DNA of 64,000 nucleotides. Origin: Aeromonas sp. FDAARGOS 1405. Lineage in GTDB: Bacteria > Pseudomonadota > Gammaproteobacteria > Enterobacterales > Aeromonadaceae. The position numbers were made by a program, and so were the translations under genes. Positions 10,905 through 19,122 of this stretch are shown in pieces; the stretch's first letter is position 1, and every line of letters begins with the position of its first letter. The notes beneath the pieces are model-generated. The model saw only the letters and a list, made by a program, of their open reading frames with translations, made no database searches and was not told the DNA's origin. The stretch covers positions 3,977,001-4,041,000 of the forward strand of contig NZ_CP077311.1 in the NCBI RefSeq assembly GCF_019048265.1, given 5' to 3'.

Positions 10905-12230
10905 ATGCGCCGCCTCTTTATCCAGTTCTATCTGTTGTTGATCGGCTGTTTCACGCTGGCCATCCTGCTGGTTGGCGTGGTCTATCAGGTGACCGCCGAA
11001 CGGGCGGGTGATCGCTATCTTGAACGCATGATGCAGGGCTCTCTTGGCCTGTTGACCGGCGAGTTGGCAAGAACTCCACCCGAGCGCTGGCCCGATCGAC
11101 TGGCCGAGCAGAGCAGTCAGTTTACCCTCCCCCTCAAGATCGGCGAGCTGACACGCCAGCCCTTGGCCAGCGAGGATCAGGCCTTTCTGGCCGCCGGCAA
11201 CATTGTCATCGTCGAGGAGGATGACACCTTCCTGCAGCGCATCCCCGATACCGATCGGGTGCTGATTGTCGGCCCTGTCCCCTACCTCTCCTACCTGCAT
11301 GAGCTGCACTGGGTCGATGTAGGGCTGTTGCTGGTGATCGGCCTATCCCTCGGCCTGCCCATCCTTCTGTGGTTGCGTCCCCACTGGCGCGGCTTGCAGC
11401 AGTTGGAGCAAACCGCACGTCGCGTAGGCGATGGGGATCTCTCCTGCCGAACCAATCTGCCACCGGGCAGCAGTCTGGCCCGGGTGGGGCTTACCTTCGA
11501 TCAGATGACCTCCCAGCTGCAAGCCATGCTCACCAGTCGCAAGCAGCTGACCGATGCCATCGCCCATGAGCTGCGTACCCCGCTGGTCAGATTGCGCTAT
11601 CGGCTTGCCATGCTCGATCCTGCCCCTGCCGCAGAAGAGCAGCGAGCACTGGAGCGGGATCTGGGCGCGCTGGACTCGCTTATCGAAGAGATGCTGACCT
11701 ACGCCAAGCTGGACAGGCCGGAACTTCCGCTGCAGCGGGATGAACTGGAGCTCGGCAGTTGGGCAGAGCATCACCTCGGCGACTGGCAAGCGTTGCGGCC
11801 GGAGAAACATCTGACCCTCGCTCTGCCTCCCATCAAGATGCCCTGGTGCGGCGATCATCGTCTGCTGACACGCGCCGTCGAGAACCTCATCAACAACGCC
11901 CTGCGCTACGCCGAAAGCGAGGTTACCCTCTCCATCTCGCGGCTACAGGAGAACTATCTGCTGGAAATCAGCGACGATGGGCCGGGTATCGACCCCGCAC
12001 TGGCGCACCAGATCTTCGAGCCGTTCGTGCGTCTTGATCAGAGTCGGGATCGCCGCACCGGTGGCACCGGGCTGGGGCTTGCCATTGTGCGCAGCATAGC
12101 GCTCCACCACGGCGGCGATGTGGCATTGCTTCCTTCCGGCAAGGGAGCCCGCTTCTGCCTCACCCTCCCTGTACATTTGGATACAAACCGTCACCAAGTG
12201 CTCACTGAAGTACCGCGGTCAGCGTCATAG
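10905..12230 (+). CDS. rstB: Sensor histidine kinase RstB
   Basis: A 441-residue inner-membrane kinase. Transmembrane helix 1 covers about residues 7-29, a periplasmic sensor of about 105 residues follows, and helix 2 lies near 137-159 (VGLLLVIGLSLGLPILLWL). A HAMP segment leads to the phosphoacceptor box DAIAHELRTPLVRLRYRL, then N box NLINNALRYAES, G1 DDGPGIDP and G2 GTGLGLAI. All ATPase motifs are intact. The extreme 3' end contains the RstA-box-like site described separately. Confidence 0.92.
   Translation: MRRLFIQFYLLLIGCFTLAILLVGVVYQVTAERAGDRYLERMMQGSLGLLTGELARTPPERWPDRLAEQSSQFTLPLKIGELTRQPLASEDQAFLAAGNIVIVEEDDTFLQRIPDTDRVLIVGPVPYLSYLHELHWVDVGLLLVIGLSLGLPILLWLRPHWRGLQQLEQTARRVGDGDLSCRTNLPPGSSLARVGLTFDQMTSQLQAMLTSRKQLTDAIAHELRTPLVRLRYRLAMLDPAPAAEEQRALERDLGALDSLIEEMLTYAKLDRPELPLQRDELELGSWAEHHLGDWQALRPEKHLTLALPPIKMPWCGDHRLLTRAVENLINNALRYAESEVTLSISRLQENYLLEISDDGPGIDPALAHQIFEPFVRLDQSRDRRTGGTGLGLAIVRSIALHHGGDVALLPSGKGARFCLTLPVHLDTNRHQVLTEVPRSAS
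12172..12185 (+). promoter_or_regulatory. RstA-box-like site upstream of the Asr-like gene
   Basis: The sequence TACATTTGGATACA matches the published E. coli RstA consensus TACATNTNGTTACA (recalled from memory) at all fixed positions but one. It lies within the last codons of rstB, about 100 bases before the downstream start codon. A possible -10 element TAGGAT is at 12228-12233. Confidence 0.55.
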
Positions 12231-12284
12231 GATGAAGCCATGGAGAAATGCTCCATACCACCAATCCGAATAAGGAAATTGACC

Positions 12285-12464
12285 ATGAAAAAAATCATTC
12301 CCCTGACTCTGGCCGCCGTTTTCGCCCTGACTTCCGGTTTCACCATGGCTGCTACCCCGACCAAAACTGCCGCCCCGCAAGCGACCCAGACCAAGGTTGT
12401 GAAAAAGCACCATAAAACTGCACACAAAGCGCCGTCCGTCAAAGTCGCGCCAAAAACCAAGTGA
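12285..12464 (+). CDS. Small exported Asr-like (acid-shock RNA) protein
   Basis: A 59-residue protein with a clear signal peptide (MKKIIPLTLAAVFALTSGFTMA, cut before ATPTK). The mature part is about 37 residues of Lys, Thr, Ala, Pro and His (TQTKVVKKHHKTAHKAP), very basic and low complexity, as in Asr of E. coli, an intrinsically disordered periplasmic acid-shock protein. An earlier in-frame ATG at 12240 lies in a small hairpin (atggag-aaatg-ctccat) and would precede the signal peptide with 15 charged residues, so 12285 with its ggaaatt is chosen. Placement directly behind rstAB supports the assignment; sequence alone is too simple to prove homology. Confidence 0.7.
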   Translation: MKKIIPLTLAAVFALTSGFTMAATPTKTAAPQATQTKVVKKHHKTAHKAPSVKVAPKTK

Positions 12465-12490
12465 TCCAACCGGTCACTGGATAACACAGA

Positions 12491-12511
12491 GGGAGGCTGA
12501 CGCCTCCCTTT
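12491..12511 (+). terminator. Terminator-like hairpin after the Asr-like gene
   Basis: Stem gggaggc (12491-12497) with gcctccc (12502-12508), loop tgac, but only a short T run. Confidence 0.5.
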
Positions 12512-12617
12512 CCATCTCTTCCCGAAATTTTCCTGACGAGCGCCTCCCTCGTCCAAACCGGATCCACGACCCGGCTCCCCTTTTGCGGGAAACGGTCAAT
12601 GACCACAGGAACATGGC

Positions 12618-15167
12618 ATGTGGCGTCATCTGCTTAAATGGCTAGGCCCCTTGTGCAGCTTGCTGCTGCTCGGCACCGCACTGACCGTGCTGTATCACCT
12701 GACTCAGGCATGGCACTGGCACGATATTCGTGCGGCCATCTGGTCCCAACCCCTACAGAGACTGGCAGGCGCCCTGTTGCTGACCCTGCTCAGTTATGGT
12801 TGCCTCTGCAGCTATGACATGCTGGCGCTCCATGCGCTGGGCAAGCGCCTTCCCTGGCAACAGGTCAGCATCACCTCCTTTATCGCCTACACCTTCTCCA
12901 ACACCCTGGGATTTTCCCTGCTGACCGGCACCTCGGTACGCTATCGCCTCTACTCCGCACTGGGGCTCACCACCGGAGAAGTGGCCCGCGTGGTGCTGTT
13001 CTGCTCCATCACCTTTTTCCTCGGCCTGCTGGCGTGGGGAGGTGGCGCCCTACTGACCTGCGATGTATCACAGTTGCTGCCTGACTGGCCGCAATGGGCA
13101 GATACTCTGCTCAGGCTGGCGGGCGTCATGGCTCTGCTGTTAGTGGCCTGCTACCTCTGCTGGCCCGCCCCACGTCTCTCCTGGCGCGAACACAGCCTGA
13201 TCCTGCCCGGCGTCAAGGTTCGTCTGTTGCAGCTGTTGGTCGCGCTGGCTGACTGGATGGCCGCCGCCGCCGTACTGTTCGTGCTGTTACCCGCAGATAG
13301 CGTCCCCTACCCTGTGCTGCTCAGTGCCTTCGTGCTGGCAAGCTTCCTCGGGGTACTGGCCCACGTGCCGGGTGGGATCGGCGTGTTCGAAGCGAGCATG
13401 AGCCTGCTGCTGGCTCACTACCTGCCAGCCGACAAGCTGCTCGCCTCGCTGCTGCTCTATCGCTGCATCTATTATCTGCTTCCCTTTCTCTGTGCCCTGC
13501 TGCTCTTTGCGAGTCAGGAGATGCTGCAACAAAAAGCGCGCTGGCAGCGGCTACAGGGGCTGATGAGCGCAGTACGCGAATTTCTGCCCGCCCTTATCAG
13601 CATGGGAACCTTCACCGCCGGCAGCCTGCTGCTCTGCTCGGGCATGATCCCGACCATGCGCAGCCACATCGAGGTGTGGCTGCAGGTGTTGCCGCTCCAT
13701 CTGCTGGAGCTCTCCCACGTGCTCGGCAGCGTGAGCGGTATCCTCCTGATCCTGCTGGCTCGCAGCCTCTATCGCCGTCACGACGCCGCGTTTCGCACCA
13801 CCCAGCTGCTGCTGGCTCTGGGTATCGCCTTCTCCCTGCTCAAGGGTGGAGACTGGGAGTCAGCCCTGCTGCTCGGCAGCTTCCTGCTGATCATGACTCC
13901 CTGCCGCGCCCTCTTCTATCGCAAGGGGTCGCTGCTCTATCCCCAGTACACCCCAGGCTGGCTCATTTCGGTCGGCGCCGTGCTGCTGGGGGCGCTGTGG
14001 CTGCTGCTCTTCTCCTACCGTCAGGTGGAGTATGACCACGCCCTCTGGTTCCACTTCTCGCCCCACGGCGGGGCTGCCCGCGGCCTGCGCGCCATGGGGA
14101 GCGTGGTGGCCGTGCTGGCCGTGGCCGGGGTTGCCCAGCTGCTTGCGCCGCTGCGCGTAGTCGGTGAAAAGCCGGACAAAGAGACGCTGGCGCGCGCCCA
14201 CGAGCTGGTGGTACGCGAAGGGGGGATCCACGGCTATCTGGCCCAGTTGCAGGACAAGTCCCTGCTGTTCCACTCCTCCGGCGACGCCTTCCTGATGTAT
14301 GGCATCGAGGGCAACAGCTGGATTGTGATGGGGGATCCGGTCGGTCGCCCCGAGCAGATCGAAGAGCTGCTCTGGCAATTTCGCGAGCGGTGCGATGAGC
14401 ACGACGCCAATCCGGTCTTTTATCAGGTCTCGGCCCGCTATCTGCCACTCTATCTGGAGCTGGGGCTGATCCCCTTCAAGCTCGGTGAAGAGGCGATGGT
14501 CGATCTGGCTACCTTCGATCTGGCGGGCAGCCGGCTGCGCAACCTGCGCCAGAGCCACGCCAAGGGCAAACGGGAAGGACTGACCTTCGAGGTGGTCGAG
14601 GCGAGCGCCGTGGCTCCCCTGCTGCCCAGATTGCAGACCGTCTCAGATACCTGGCTGCAGAGCAAGATGGGCAAGGAGAAGGGGTTTTCGGTCGGCCGCT
14701 TCGAGCCTGACTACCTGACCTTGAGCCCGGCTGCACTGGTCTGGCACGAGGGGCAGATTGTCGGCTTTGCCAACCTCTGGGTGAGCGATAACAAGGAGAT
14801 GCTCTCCATCGATCTGATGCGTTACAGCCTAGATACCGGCACCGCCCCCATCATGGATTTTCTCTTTGTCGAGCTGCTGCTGTGGGGCAAGGCGCAAGGG
14901 TACGCCAGCTTCAATCTGGGGATGGCCCCCATGTCCGGCTTCAACGATCACCCGCTCAACAGCTACTGGGCCCGACTTGGCAATACCCTGTTTGTGCGTG
15001 GCAGCCGTTTTTACAACTTTCAGGGGCTCAGACGCTACAAGGAGAAATTTTCGCCCCGCTGGGAACCCCGCTACCTGCTCTGCAGCAGCAAGCTGGTACT
15101 GCCCAGAACCCTGACTCACCTGATCACCCTGATTAGCCGCGGCCCGCTAGGGCTGATCAAGAAATAG
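12618..15167 (+). CDS. mprF: Bifunctional phosphatidylglycerol lysyltransferase/flippase MprF
   Basis: An 849-residue inner-membrane protein that transfers an amino acid (lysine or alanine) from charged tRNA to phosphatidylglycerol and flips the product outward, lowering surface negative charge. The N-terminal half is a long series of hydrophobic helices of the flippase type, including SITSFIAYTFSNTLGFSLLTG and HVPGGIGVFEASMSLLL. The C-terminal 330 residues are the soluble synthase (DUF2156, GNAT-like fold) with DAFLMYGIEGNSWIVMGDPVG and SFNLGMAPMSGF. Whether the product is Lys-PG or Ala-PG cannot be read from the sequence. It is followed 11 bases later by a VirJ/AcvB gene, the same pairing as lpiA-acvB in rhizobia. 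Confidence 0.93.
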   Translation: MWRHLLKWLGPLCSLLLLGTALTVLYHLTQAWHWHDIRAAIWSQPLQRLAGALLLTLLSYGCLCSYDMLALHALGKRLPWQQVSITSFIAYTFSNTLGFSLLTGTSVRYRLYSALGLTTGEVARVVLFCSITFFLGLLAWGGGALLTCDVSQLLPDWPQWADTLLRLAGVMALLLVACYLCWPAPRLSWREHSLILPGVKVRLLQLLVALADWMAAAAVLFVLLPADSVPYPVLLSAFVLASFLGVLAHVPGGIGVFEASMSLLLAHYLPADKLLASLLLYRCIYYLLPFLCALLLFASQEMLQQKARWQRLQGLMSAVREFLPALISMGTFTAGSLLLCSGMIPTMRSHIEVWLQVLPLHLLELSHVLGSVSGILLILLARSLYRRHDAAFRTTQLLLALGIAFSLLKGGDWESALLLGSFLLIMTPCRALFYRKGSLLYPQYTPGWLISVGAVLLGALWLLLFSYRQVEYDHALWFHFSPHGGAARGLRAMGSVVAVLAVAGVAQLLAPLRVVGEKPDKETLARAHELVVREGGIHGYLAQLQDKSLLFHSSGDAFLMYGIEGNSWIVMGDPVGRPEQIEELLWQFRERCDEHDANPVFYQVSARYLPLYLELGLIPFKLGEEAMVDLATFDLAGSRLRNLRQSHAKGKREGLTFEVVEASAVAPLLPRLQTVSDTWLQSKMGKEKGFSVGRFEPDYLTLSPAALVWHEGQIVGFANLWVSDNKEMLSIDLMRYSLDTGTAPIMDFLFVELLLWGKAQGYASFNLGMAPMSGFNDHPLNSYWARLGNTLFVRGSRFYNFQGLRRYKEKFSPRWEPRYLLCSSKLVLPRTLTHLITLISRGPLGLIKK

Positions 15168-15178
15168 GAGCATGGCCA

Positions 15179-15901
15179 ATGAGAGCCTTGATTTTGCTGT
15201 TACTCAGTCTCGTACTGCCCGTTGCATCTTTTGCGGCGCACGCCGCCCCGGTCAAGGACGACCTGAGCCTGATTGAGCTGCCGGTCAAGCAGCCATCCGA
15301 CGCCCCCATGGTGATCTTTCTCAGCGGCGATGGTGGCTGGGCGGCCCTCGACAAGGGGCTGAGCGCCCAGTTTCAGCTGAACGGCATGCCGGTCGTGGGC
15401 TGGAGCTCCCTCACCTACTACTGGAAGAAGAAAACCCCGGAGCAGGTGACCGCCGATCTGGAGCGGATCCTCGATGATTATCAGGCCCGCTGGCAGCGCC
15501 CCCACTGGCTACTGGTCGGTTTCTCGTTTGGTGCAGAGATTGCCCCCTTCGTCATCAACCGGTTGCCGGAGCACTATCGTCAGGGACTAGTCGGGGCCGT
15601 GATGCTCTCCCCCTCTACCAGCTCGGATTTCGAGATCCACGTCAGCGACATGCTGACCCACAAGACCCGCAGCTACCCGACCGAACCGCAGGTGAAGACC
15701 ATCCGCGATCTGCCGATGCTCTGCCTGCAAGGAGCCGATGACGATGACGGCGACCGCCTCTGCCCTCGTCTCAACCAACCCAACGTCACCAGCATCACCC
15801 TGCCGGGAGGACACCATTTTGACGATAACTACCCCCAGCTCTATCAGGCCATCACCAAGCATCTGAACCTGCCCCCGGATCCGCTGACTGTGGAGCATTA
15901 A
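15179..15901 (+). CDS. virJ: VirJ/AcvB-family periplasmic serine hydrolase
   Basis: A 240-residue exported alpha/beta hydrolase. The signal peptide ends near FAAHAA. The core has FLSGDGGWAALDKG after the first strand, the nucleophile elbow GFSFGAE (GxSxG) near residue 123, and a late GGHHFD that supplies the histidine. Agrobacterium AcvB, of the same family, was shown to hydrolyse lysyl-phosphatidylglycerol in the periplasm; this protein has one VirJ domain rather than the longer AcvB form. Its tight coupling to mprF suggests it removes the amino acid that MprF adds, a control on envelope charge. The functional link is inferred from family and position. Confidence 0.85.
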   Translation: MRALILLLLSLVLPVASFAAHAAPVKDDLSLIELPVKQPSDAPMVIFLSGDGGWAALDKGLSAQFQLNGMPVVGWSSLTYYWKKKTPEQVTADLERILDDYQARWQRPHWLLVGFSFGAEIAPFVINRLPEHYRQGLVGAVMLSPSTSSDFEIHVSDMLTHKTRSYPTEPQVKTIRDLPMLCLQGADDDDGDRLCPRLNQPNVTSITLPGGHHFDDNYPQLYQAITKHLNLPPDPLTVEH

Positions 15902-15958
15902 CCCGTATCACCACGGAATGCCTTTCAAGTACCGAGCAGGGCAAATCAGCGAGCAATG

Positions 15959-15988
15959 AAAAGGGCCTCTCTTGCGAGAGGCCCTTTT
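15959..15988. terminator. Terminator after mprF-virJ
   Basis: Thirteen-bp perfect inverted repeat aaaagggcctctc (15959-15971) and gagaggccctttt (15976-15988), loop ttgc. A on one side and T on the other make it potentially bidirectional. Confidence 0.85.
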
Positions 15989-16161
15989 ACTGAATTGGGC
16001 GGAAACTTTAAAAGGATCGACCAATGGGTTGGCCGTGGCGTCAAAGTCACCGAGGCTTTTCACTACGATTGCCCAAGAGGTTCAGCCAGATGCTGGGCTA
16101 TCAACAATGAGGATTTGCATTCCTATGCCAGCAACCACGCGGGGATTGCGCCAGAAAGCAA
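15989..16161. other. Intergenic segment without recognisable gene
   Basis: Between the virJ terminator and the tRNA-Ser terminator lie about 170 bases with short open frames but no recognisable protein, Shine-Dalgarno or RNA structure. I see nothing in it that I can support. Confidence 0.5.
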
Positions 16162-16189
16162 AAAGCCCTGATGTTTCCATCAGGGCTTT
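16162..16189 (-). terminator. Terminator of the minus-strand tRNA-Ser gene
   Basis: Twelve-bp inverted repeat aaagccctgatg (16162-16173) and catcagggcttt (16178-16189), loop tttc. On the minus strand the stem is followed by five T, seven bases beyond the tRNA 3' end. Confidence 0.8.
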
Positions 16190-16195
16190 GCAATG

Positions 16196-16283
16196 TGGCG
16201 GTGAGGGAGGGATTCGAACCCTCGATACGTTGCCGTATACACACTTTCCAGGCGTGCTCCTTCAGCCACTCGGACACCTCACC
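16196..16283 (-). tRNA. tRNA-Ser (anticodon GGA), copy 1
   Basis: An 88-base class II tRNA with long variable arm (tatacggcaacgtat), encoded GCCA and anticodon GGA in the arm cacgcct-ggaaa-gtgtg. It is identical at all 88 positions to the copy at 54804-54891 on the opposite strand. Confidence 0.97.
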
Positions 16284-16355
16284 AAATTTTGGTCTGTGGT
16301 TTAACGTGTTCAGCCAACACTGTGTTCTCTGCGCCGTTGCGCTGGAACGGGGCGT

Positions 16356-16384
16356 AATTTAGGGGAAAGCCCCGCCCGCGTCAA
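16356..16384 (-). promoter_or_regulatory. Promoter of tRNA-Ser copy 1
   Basis: Reading the minus strand, TTGACG (16384-16379), a 17-base spacer and TAAATT (16361-16356) are followed by the G+C-rich discriminator acgccccg. The 40 bases at 16329-16368 match the leader of the second tRNA-Ser copy with one difference. Confidence 0.75.
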
Positions 16385-16417
16385 CGGCTTTTTTCACCTG
16401 GCGAACCGTTCGAACAC

Positions 16418-16879
16418 TTAATGCACAGATTCCGGCGCAACCTGGATTTCTGGCAGGTTGAGGAAGCCGGAACGTTCGCATTCGGCAACCAGTTCGTGGG
16501 TGGCAGCGATGGTGCTTTGCACGAACAGCAGGAACTGCTCGACGCTGAGTCCGGCCTTGGTAAAGACGGTATGGCCGACCACCAGCCGCGGCAGGTTGTC
16601 ATCGATGATATCGAGGAACACCTTGAGGGAGGGGTACTGCATATTGAGTCGTCCCAGTTCGGCAACCAGTGGTAACAGGGCCGAGGGGCGAACTTCCAGC
16701 TCGGAGGAGAACAGCAGACCTTCCTCTTCCACGAAGATCCGGCTCTCCTGAATACCATCGACCGACTGCAAAGAGACAATGTGGATACCGTGACACTGGT
16801 CGCAGACATAGTGCTCGATACGAGCCTGTTGCAACCAACGCATTATCATTTCGGAGCTGGGGATATTCATCATTTCCAC
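16418..16879 (-). CDS. ybjN: YbjN-family protein
   Basis: A 153-residue cytosolic protein of the YbjN family (type III secretion chaperone-like fold). Segments shared with E. coli YbjN include the CDQCHGIH motif near residue 26, EVRPSALLPLVAELG and DDNLPRLVV. E. coli YbjN was reported to affect motility, exopolysaccharide and stress responses, but its biochemical role is unknown. It is divergent from the DUF1704 gene with about 150 bases between starts. Confidence 0.85.
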   Translation of the reverse strand: MEMMNIPSSEMIMRWLQQARIEHYVCDQCHGIHIVSLQSVDGIQESRIFVEEEGLLFSSELEVRPSALLPLVAELGRLNMQYPSLKVFLDIIDDNLPRLVVGHTVFTKAGLSVEQFLLFVQSTIAATHELVAECERSGFLNLPEIQVAPESVH

Positions 16880-17031
16880 GACAAGATTGGGATCAAGGGG
16901 CGCAGTCTAAACCAATTTGCCAGCAACAAAAAGCGCGCCAACCCGATAACCATGCGGCTCGCTTCTTTTTGGCAAGCGCTATGCATATACTCAGCCAAAT
17001 CCACGATGACGCTTGCCCCACAGGGGGCCCC

Positions 17032-18369
17032 ATGACCATCCAAGAAAAGTATCGCCTTCATCTGAAATCACTCTCGGATGAGCTGCTCACCCTGCAAAAA
17101 CCCATCCGGATTCTGGATGCCATCAAGTGGCCACGCCATCTGCAAGAGCGCTTTCTGGCAAGCGGTGGCAGAGAGCAGCCCGCTATCGACAGGCACTTCT
17201 ATGATGCCCTCCCCCTTGGCTTCGAGCCGCGCAACAAGTATCTGGAACTCAAGGAGCTGCGGGACAGGATCCGCAGAAAATTGGGGCCACAGGACGATCT
17301 TGGCCGGATCCTGCAAGAGACGGTCGATCAGTACATGGTGGTGATCGAGATGCTGCGCCAGCGAGGCCAACCCGATTTTCAGCGTTACAGCCAGCTGCTT
17401 TATGGCTCTGCCAGCGATCACCTGCGCGGGGATCGCAAGACCCTCAAGGAGCTGGGCTCCCGCCTGTGCGATATCTTCTCCCTACCCGGCGCGCGCCATC
17501 TGGTGCGCCCCTACCCCAAGGAGTTCGAAGGAGAAGCGGCAGTTGCCAAACTGCAGGGCAAGCTGTCGAGCTACTTCAGTGACGGCACGGTGCAGGTGAA
17601 GCTGAGCGATGGGATTGTCTCCGACGCCGCAGCCGGTGGCGACTACATCAAGCTCAACTCCCACGCCCGTTTCTCCGAACTGGACTTGCAGGTGCTGGAG
17701 GTGCACGAGGGCTGGGTTCATGTCGGCACCACCCTCAACGGTCGCCAGCAACCCTATGCCACTTGGCTGAGCGCAGGTTCACCGCGGATCACGGCGTGCC
17801 AGGAGGGGCTGGCGGTATTGATTGAGACGCTCACCTTCAGCTCCTTTCCGGATCGGGCCAAGCGCATCTCGGATCGGGTGATGGCCATCGACATGGCCGA
17901 GCGGGGTGCCGATTTTATCGAGGTGTTTCAGCACTTCGTACAGCAAGGCACCAGCGAGCACGACGCCTACAAGATCACCCAGCGGGTCTTTCGGGGCGGC
18001 ATGGTGGGCGGCGGCGCCTGCTTTACCAAGGATCTCTCCTACGTGCGTGGCTATGTGGAGACGGTCAATTTTATCCGCAGCGCCGTGCTGGAAGGCGTGC
18101 CCGAGATCCTGCCGATGCTGTTTGTCGGCAAGGTGACGCTTGATGATATTCCGGTACTCTATCAACACTATCTGGAGGGGCTGATTGCCGCCCCCCGCTA
18201 TTTGCCGCCGATGTTTCGCGATCTCACCGGCCTCTATGTCTGGTTCGGTTTTGCCTCCGGCATGTCGCTGGTGGATATCGGCCGGGTACAGCACCATTTT
18301 CGCCAGCTATTTCAACGCCTGCCGGTGGCCGACCCCATCATTGCGCCGGTGGATATCGAGATAGACTGA
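17032..18369 (+). CDS. DUF1704 (QEGLA-motif) putative metallopeptidase
   Basis: A 445-residue protein annotated in databases as flavohemoglobin expression-modulating QEGLA motif protein. The ATG at 17032 is preceded by caggggg; in-frame starts further upstream overlap ybjN and are rejected. The diagnostic parts are HEGWVH (an HExxxH motif) near residue 230 and, 28 residues after the second histidine, the glutamate of CQEGLA. The same arrangement forms the zinc site of human MATCAP, a DUF1704 tubulin carboxypeptidase, so this is probably a zinc peptidase whose bacterial substrate is unknown. A C-terminal region contains VFRGGMVGGGACFTKDLSY and is conserved in the family. No membrane segment or signal peptide is seen. 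Confidence 0.85.
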   Translation: MTIQEKYRLHLKSLSDELLTLQKPIRILDAIKWPRHLQERFLASGGREQPAIDRHFYDALPLGFEPRNKYLELKELRDRIRRKLGPQDDLGRILQETVDQYMVVIEMLRQRGQPDFQRYSQLLYGSASDHLRGDRKTLKELGSRLCDIFSLPGARHLVRPYPKEFEGEAAVAKLQGKLSSYFSDGTVQVKLSDGIVSDAAAGGDYIKLNSHARFSELDLQVLEVHEGWVHVGTTLNGRQQPYATWLSAGSPRITACQEGLAVLIETLTFSSFPDRAKRISDRVMAIDMAERGADFIEVFQHFVQQGTSEHDAYKITQRVFRGGMVGGGACFTKDLSYVRGYVETVNFIRSAVLEGVPEILPMLFVGKVTLDDIPVLYQHYLEGLIAAPRYLPPMFRDLTGLYVWFGFASGMSLVDIGRVQHHFRQLFQRLPVADPIIAPVDIEID

Positions 18370-18395
18370 ACCACAGCGATACAAGTTGGGGAAAA

Positions 18396-18421
18396 TAAAA
18401 AGGGCGCCAGATGGACGCCCT
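18396..18421 (-). terminator. Terminator of tdk
   Basis: Stem agggcg (18401-18406) with cgccct (18416-18421); on the minus strand it runs into ttttatttt. Confidence 0.7.
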
Positions 18422-18449
18422 TCTCGACGATTCAAATATCGCAGCCGAA

Positions 18450-19031
18450 TTACTTGTAGGCCCGACCTTCCAGATAGTGTTTGCGGCACAGTGACACATA
18501 GCGATCGTTGCCACCGATCTCCACCTGCTCGCCATCACGCATCACCTGACCCGCCTCGTTGACCCGGGAGTTCATGTGAGCCTTGTTGCCGCACCAGCAG
18601 ATGCTCTTCAGCTCTTCAAACTTGTCGGCCAGACAGAGCAGATGGTATGAGCCCGGGAACAGCTCGCCGCGAAAATCGGTCTTGAGGCCATAGGCCATCA
18701 CCGGAATATCCTGCTCATCGACGATGCGGGCCAGCTGGTAGACCTGCTCACGGGTCAGGAACTGGGCCTCGTCCACGATAAAGACATCGATATGTTTCTT
18801 CGCATGACGCTCTTTCACCATTTCAAACAGATCACAGCTGTCGCTGAACACGTCCACCTTCAGTTCAAGACCTACCCGGGCACTGATCACCCCGACCCCG
18901 AAACGGTCATCGATGGCTGGCGTCATCGCCAGAGGATGCATGCCCCGCTCCAGATAGTTGAAGTGCGCCTGAATGAGCTGGGTGGATTTGCCTGAATTCA
19001 TGGTGGCAAATTTGTAGTGCAGTGAAGCCAT
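18450..19031 (-). CDS. tdk: Thymidine kinase (type II)
   Basis: Phosphorylates thymidine with ATP in the salvage pathway. The 193 residues show the P-loop ATMNSGKST at residues 9-17, the Walker B DVFIVDEAQF with catalytic glutamate, the lasso region YGLKTDFRGE and the structural zinc cysteines in CWCG and in a later SLCRKHY. The length fits the E. coli type. It is monocistronic with its own terminator. Confidence 0.97.
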   Translation of the reverse strand: MASLHYKFATMNSGKSTQLIQAHFNYLERGMHPLAMTPAIDDRFGVGVISARVGLELKVDVFSDSCDLFEMVKERHAKKHIDVFIVDEAQFLTREQVYQLARIVDEQDIPVMAYGLKTDFRGELFPGSYHLLCLADKFEELKSICWCGNKAHMNSRVNEAGQVMRDGEQVEIGGNDRYVSLCRKHYLEGRAYK

Positions 19032-19089
19032 GATACTGTTCCGAAACTGAATTTATGGGGCGCATGCTAACCAAAGCCCCTGACAAAAC

Positions 19090-19111
19090 CAAGGGGCCCG
19101 CGGGCCCCTTG
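19090..19111 (-). terminator. Terminator of the NhaC-family transporter
   Basis: A perfect 22-base palindrome (caaggggcccg and its complement) 11 bases after the stop codon, followed on the minus strand by ggttttgtc. Confidence 0.75.
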
Positions 19112-19122
19112 CTCTATAAATG

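Noticed and set aside
15956-16171. Plus-strand frame of 71 codons between virJ and tRNA-Ser
   Set aside because: It begins inside the terminator hairpin and ends in another hairpin; product not recognisable.
16171-16362. Open frames over the tRNA-Ser gene
   Set aside because: They translate the tRNA and its leader; the same peptide recurs at the second tRNA-Ser locus only because the tRNA is duplicated.
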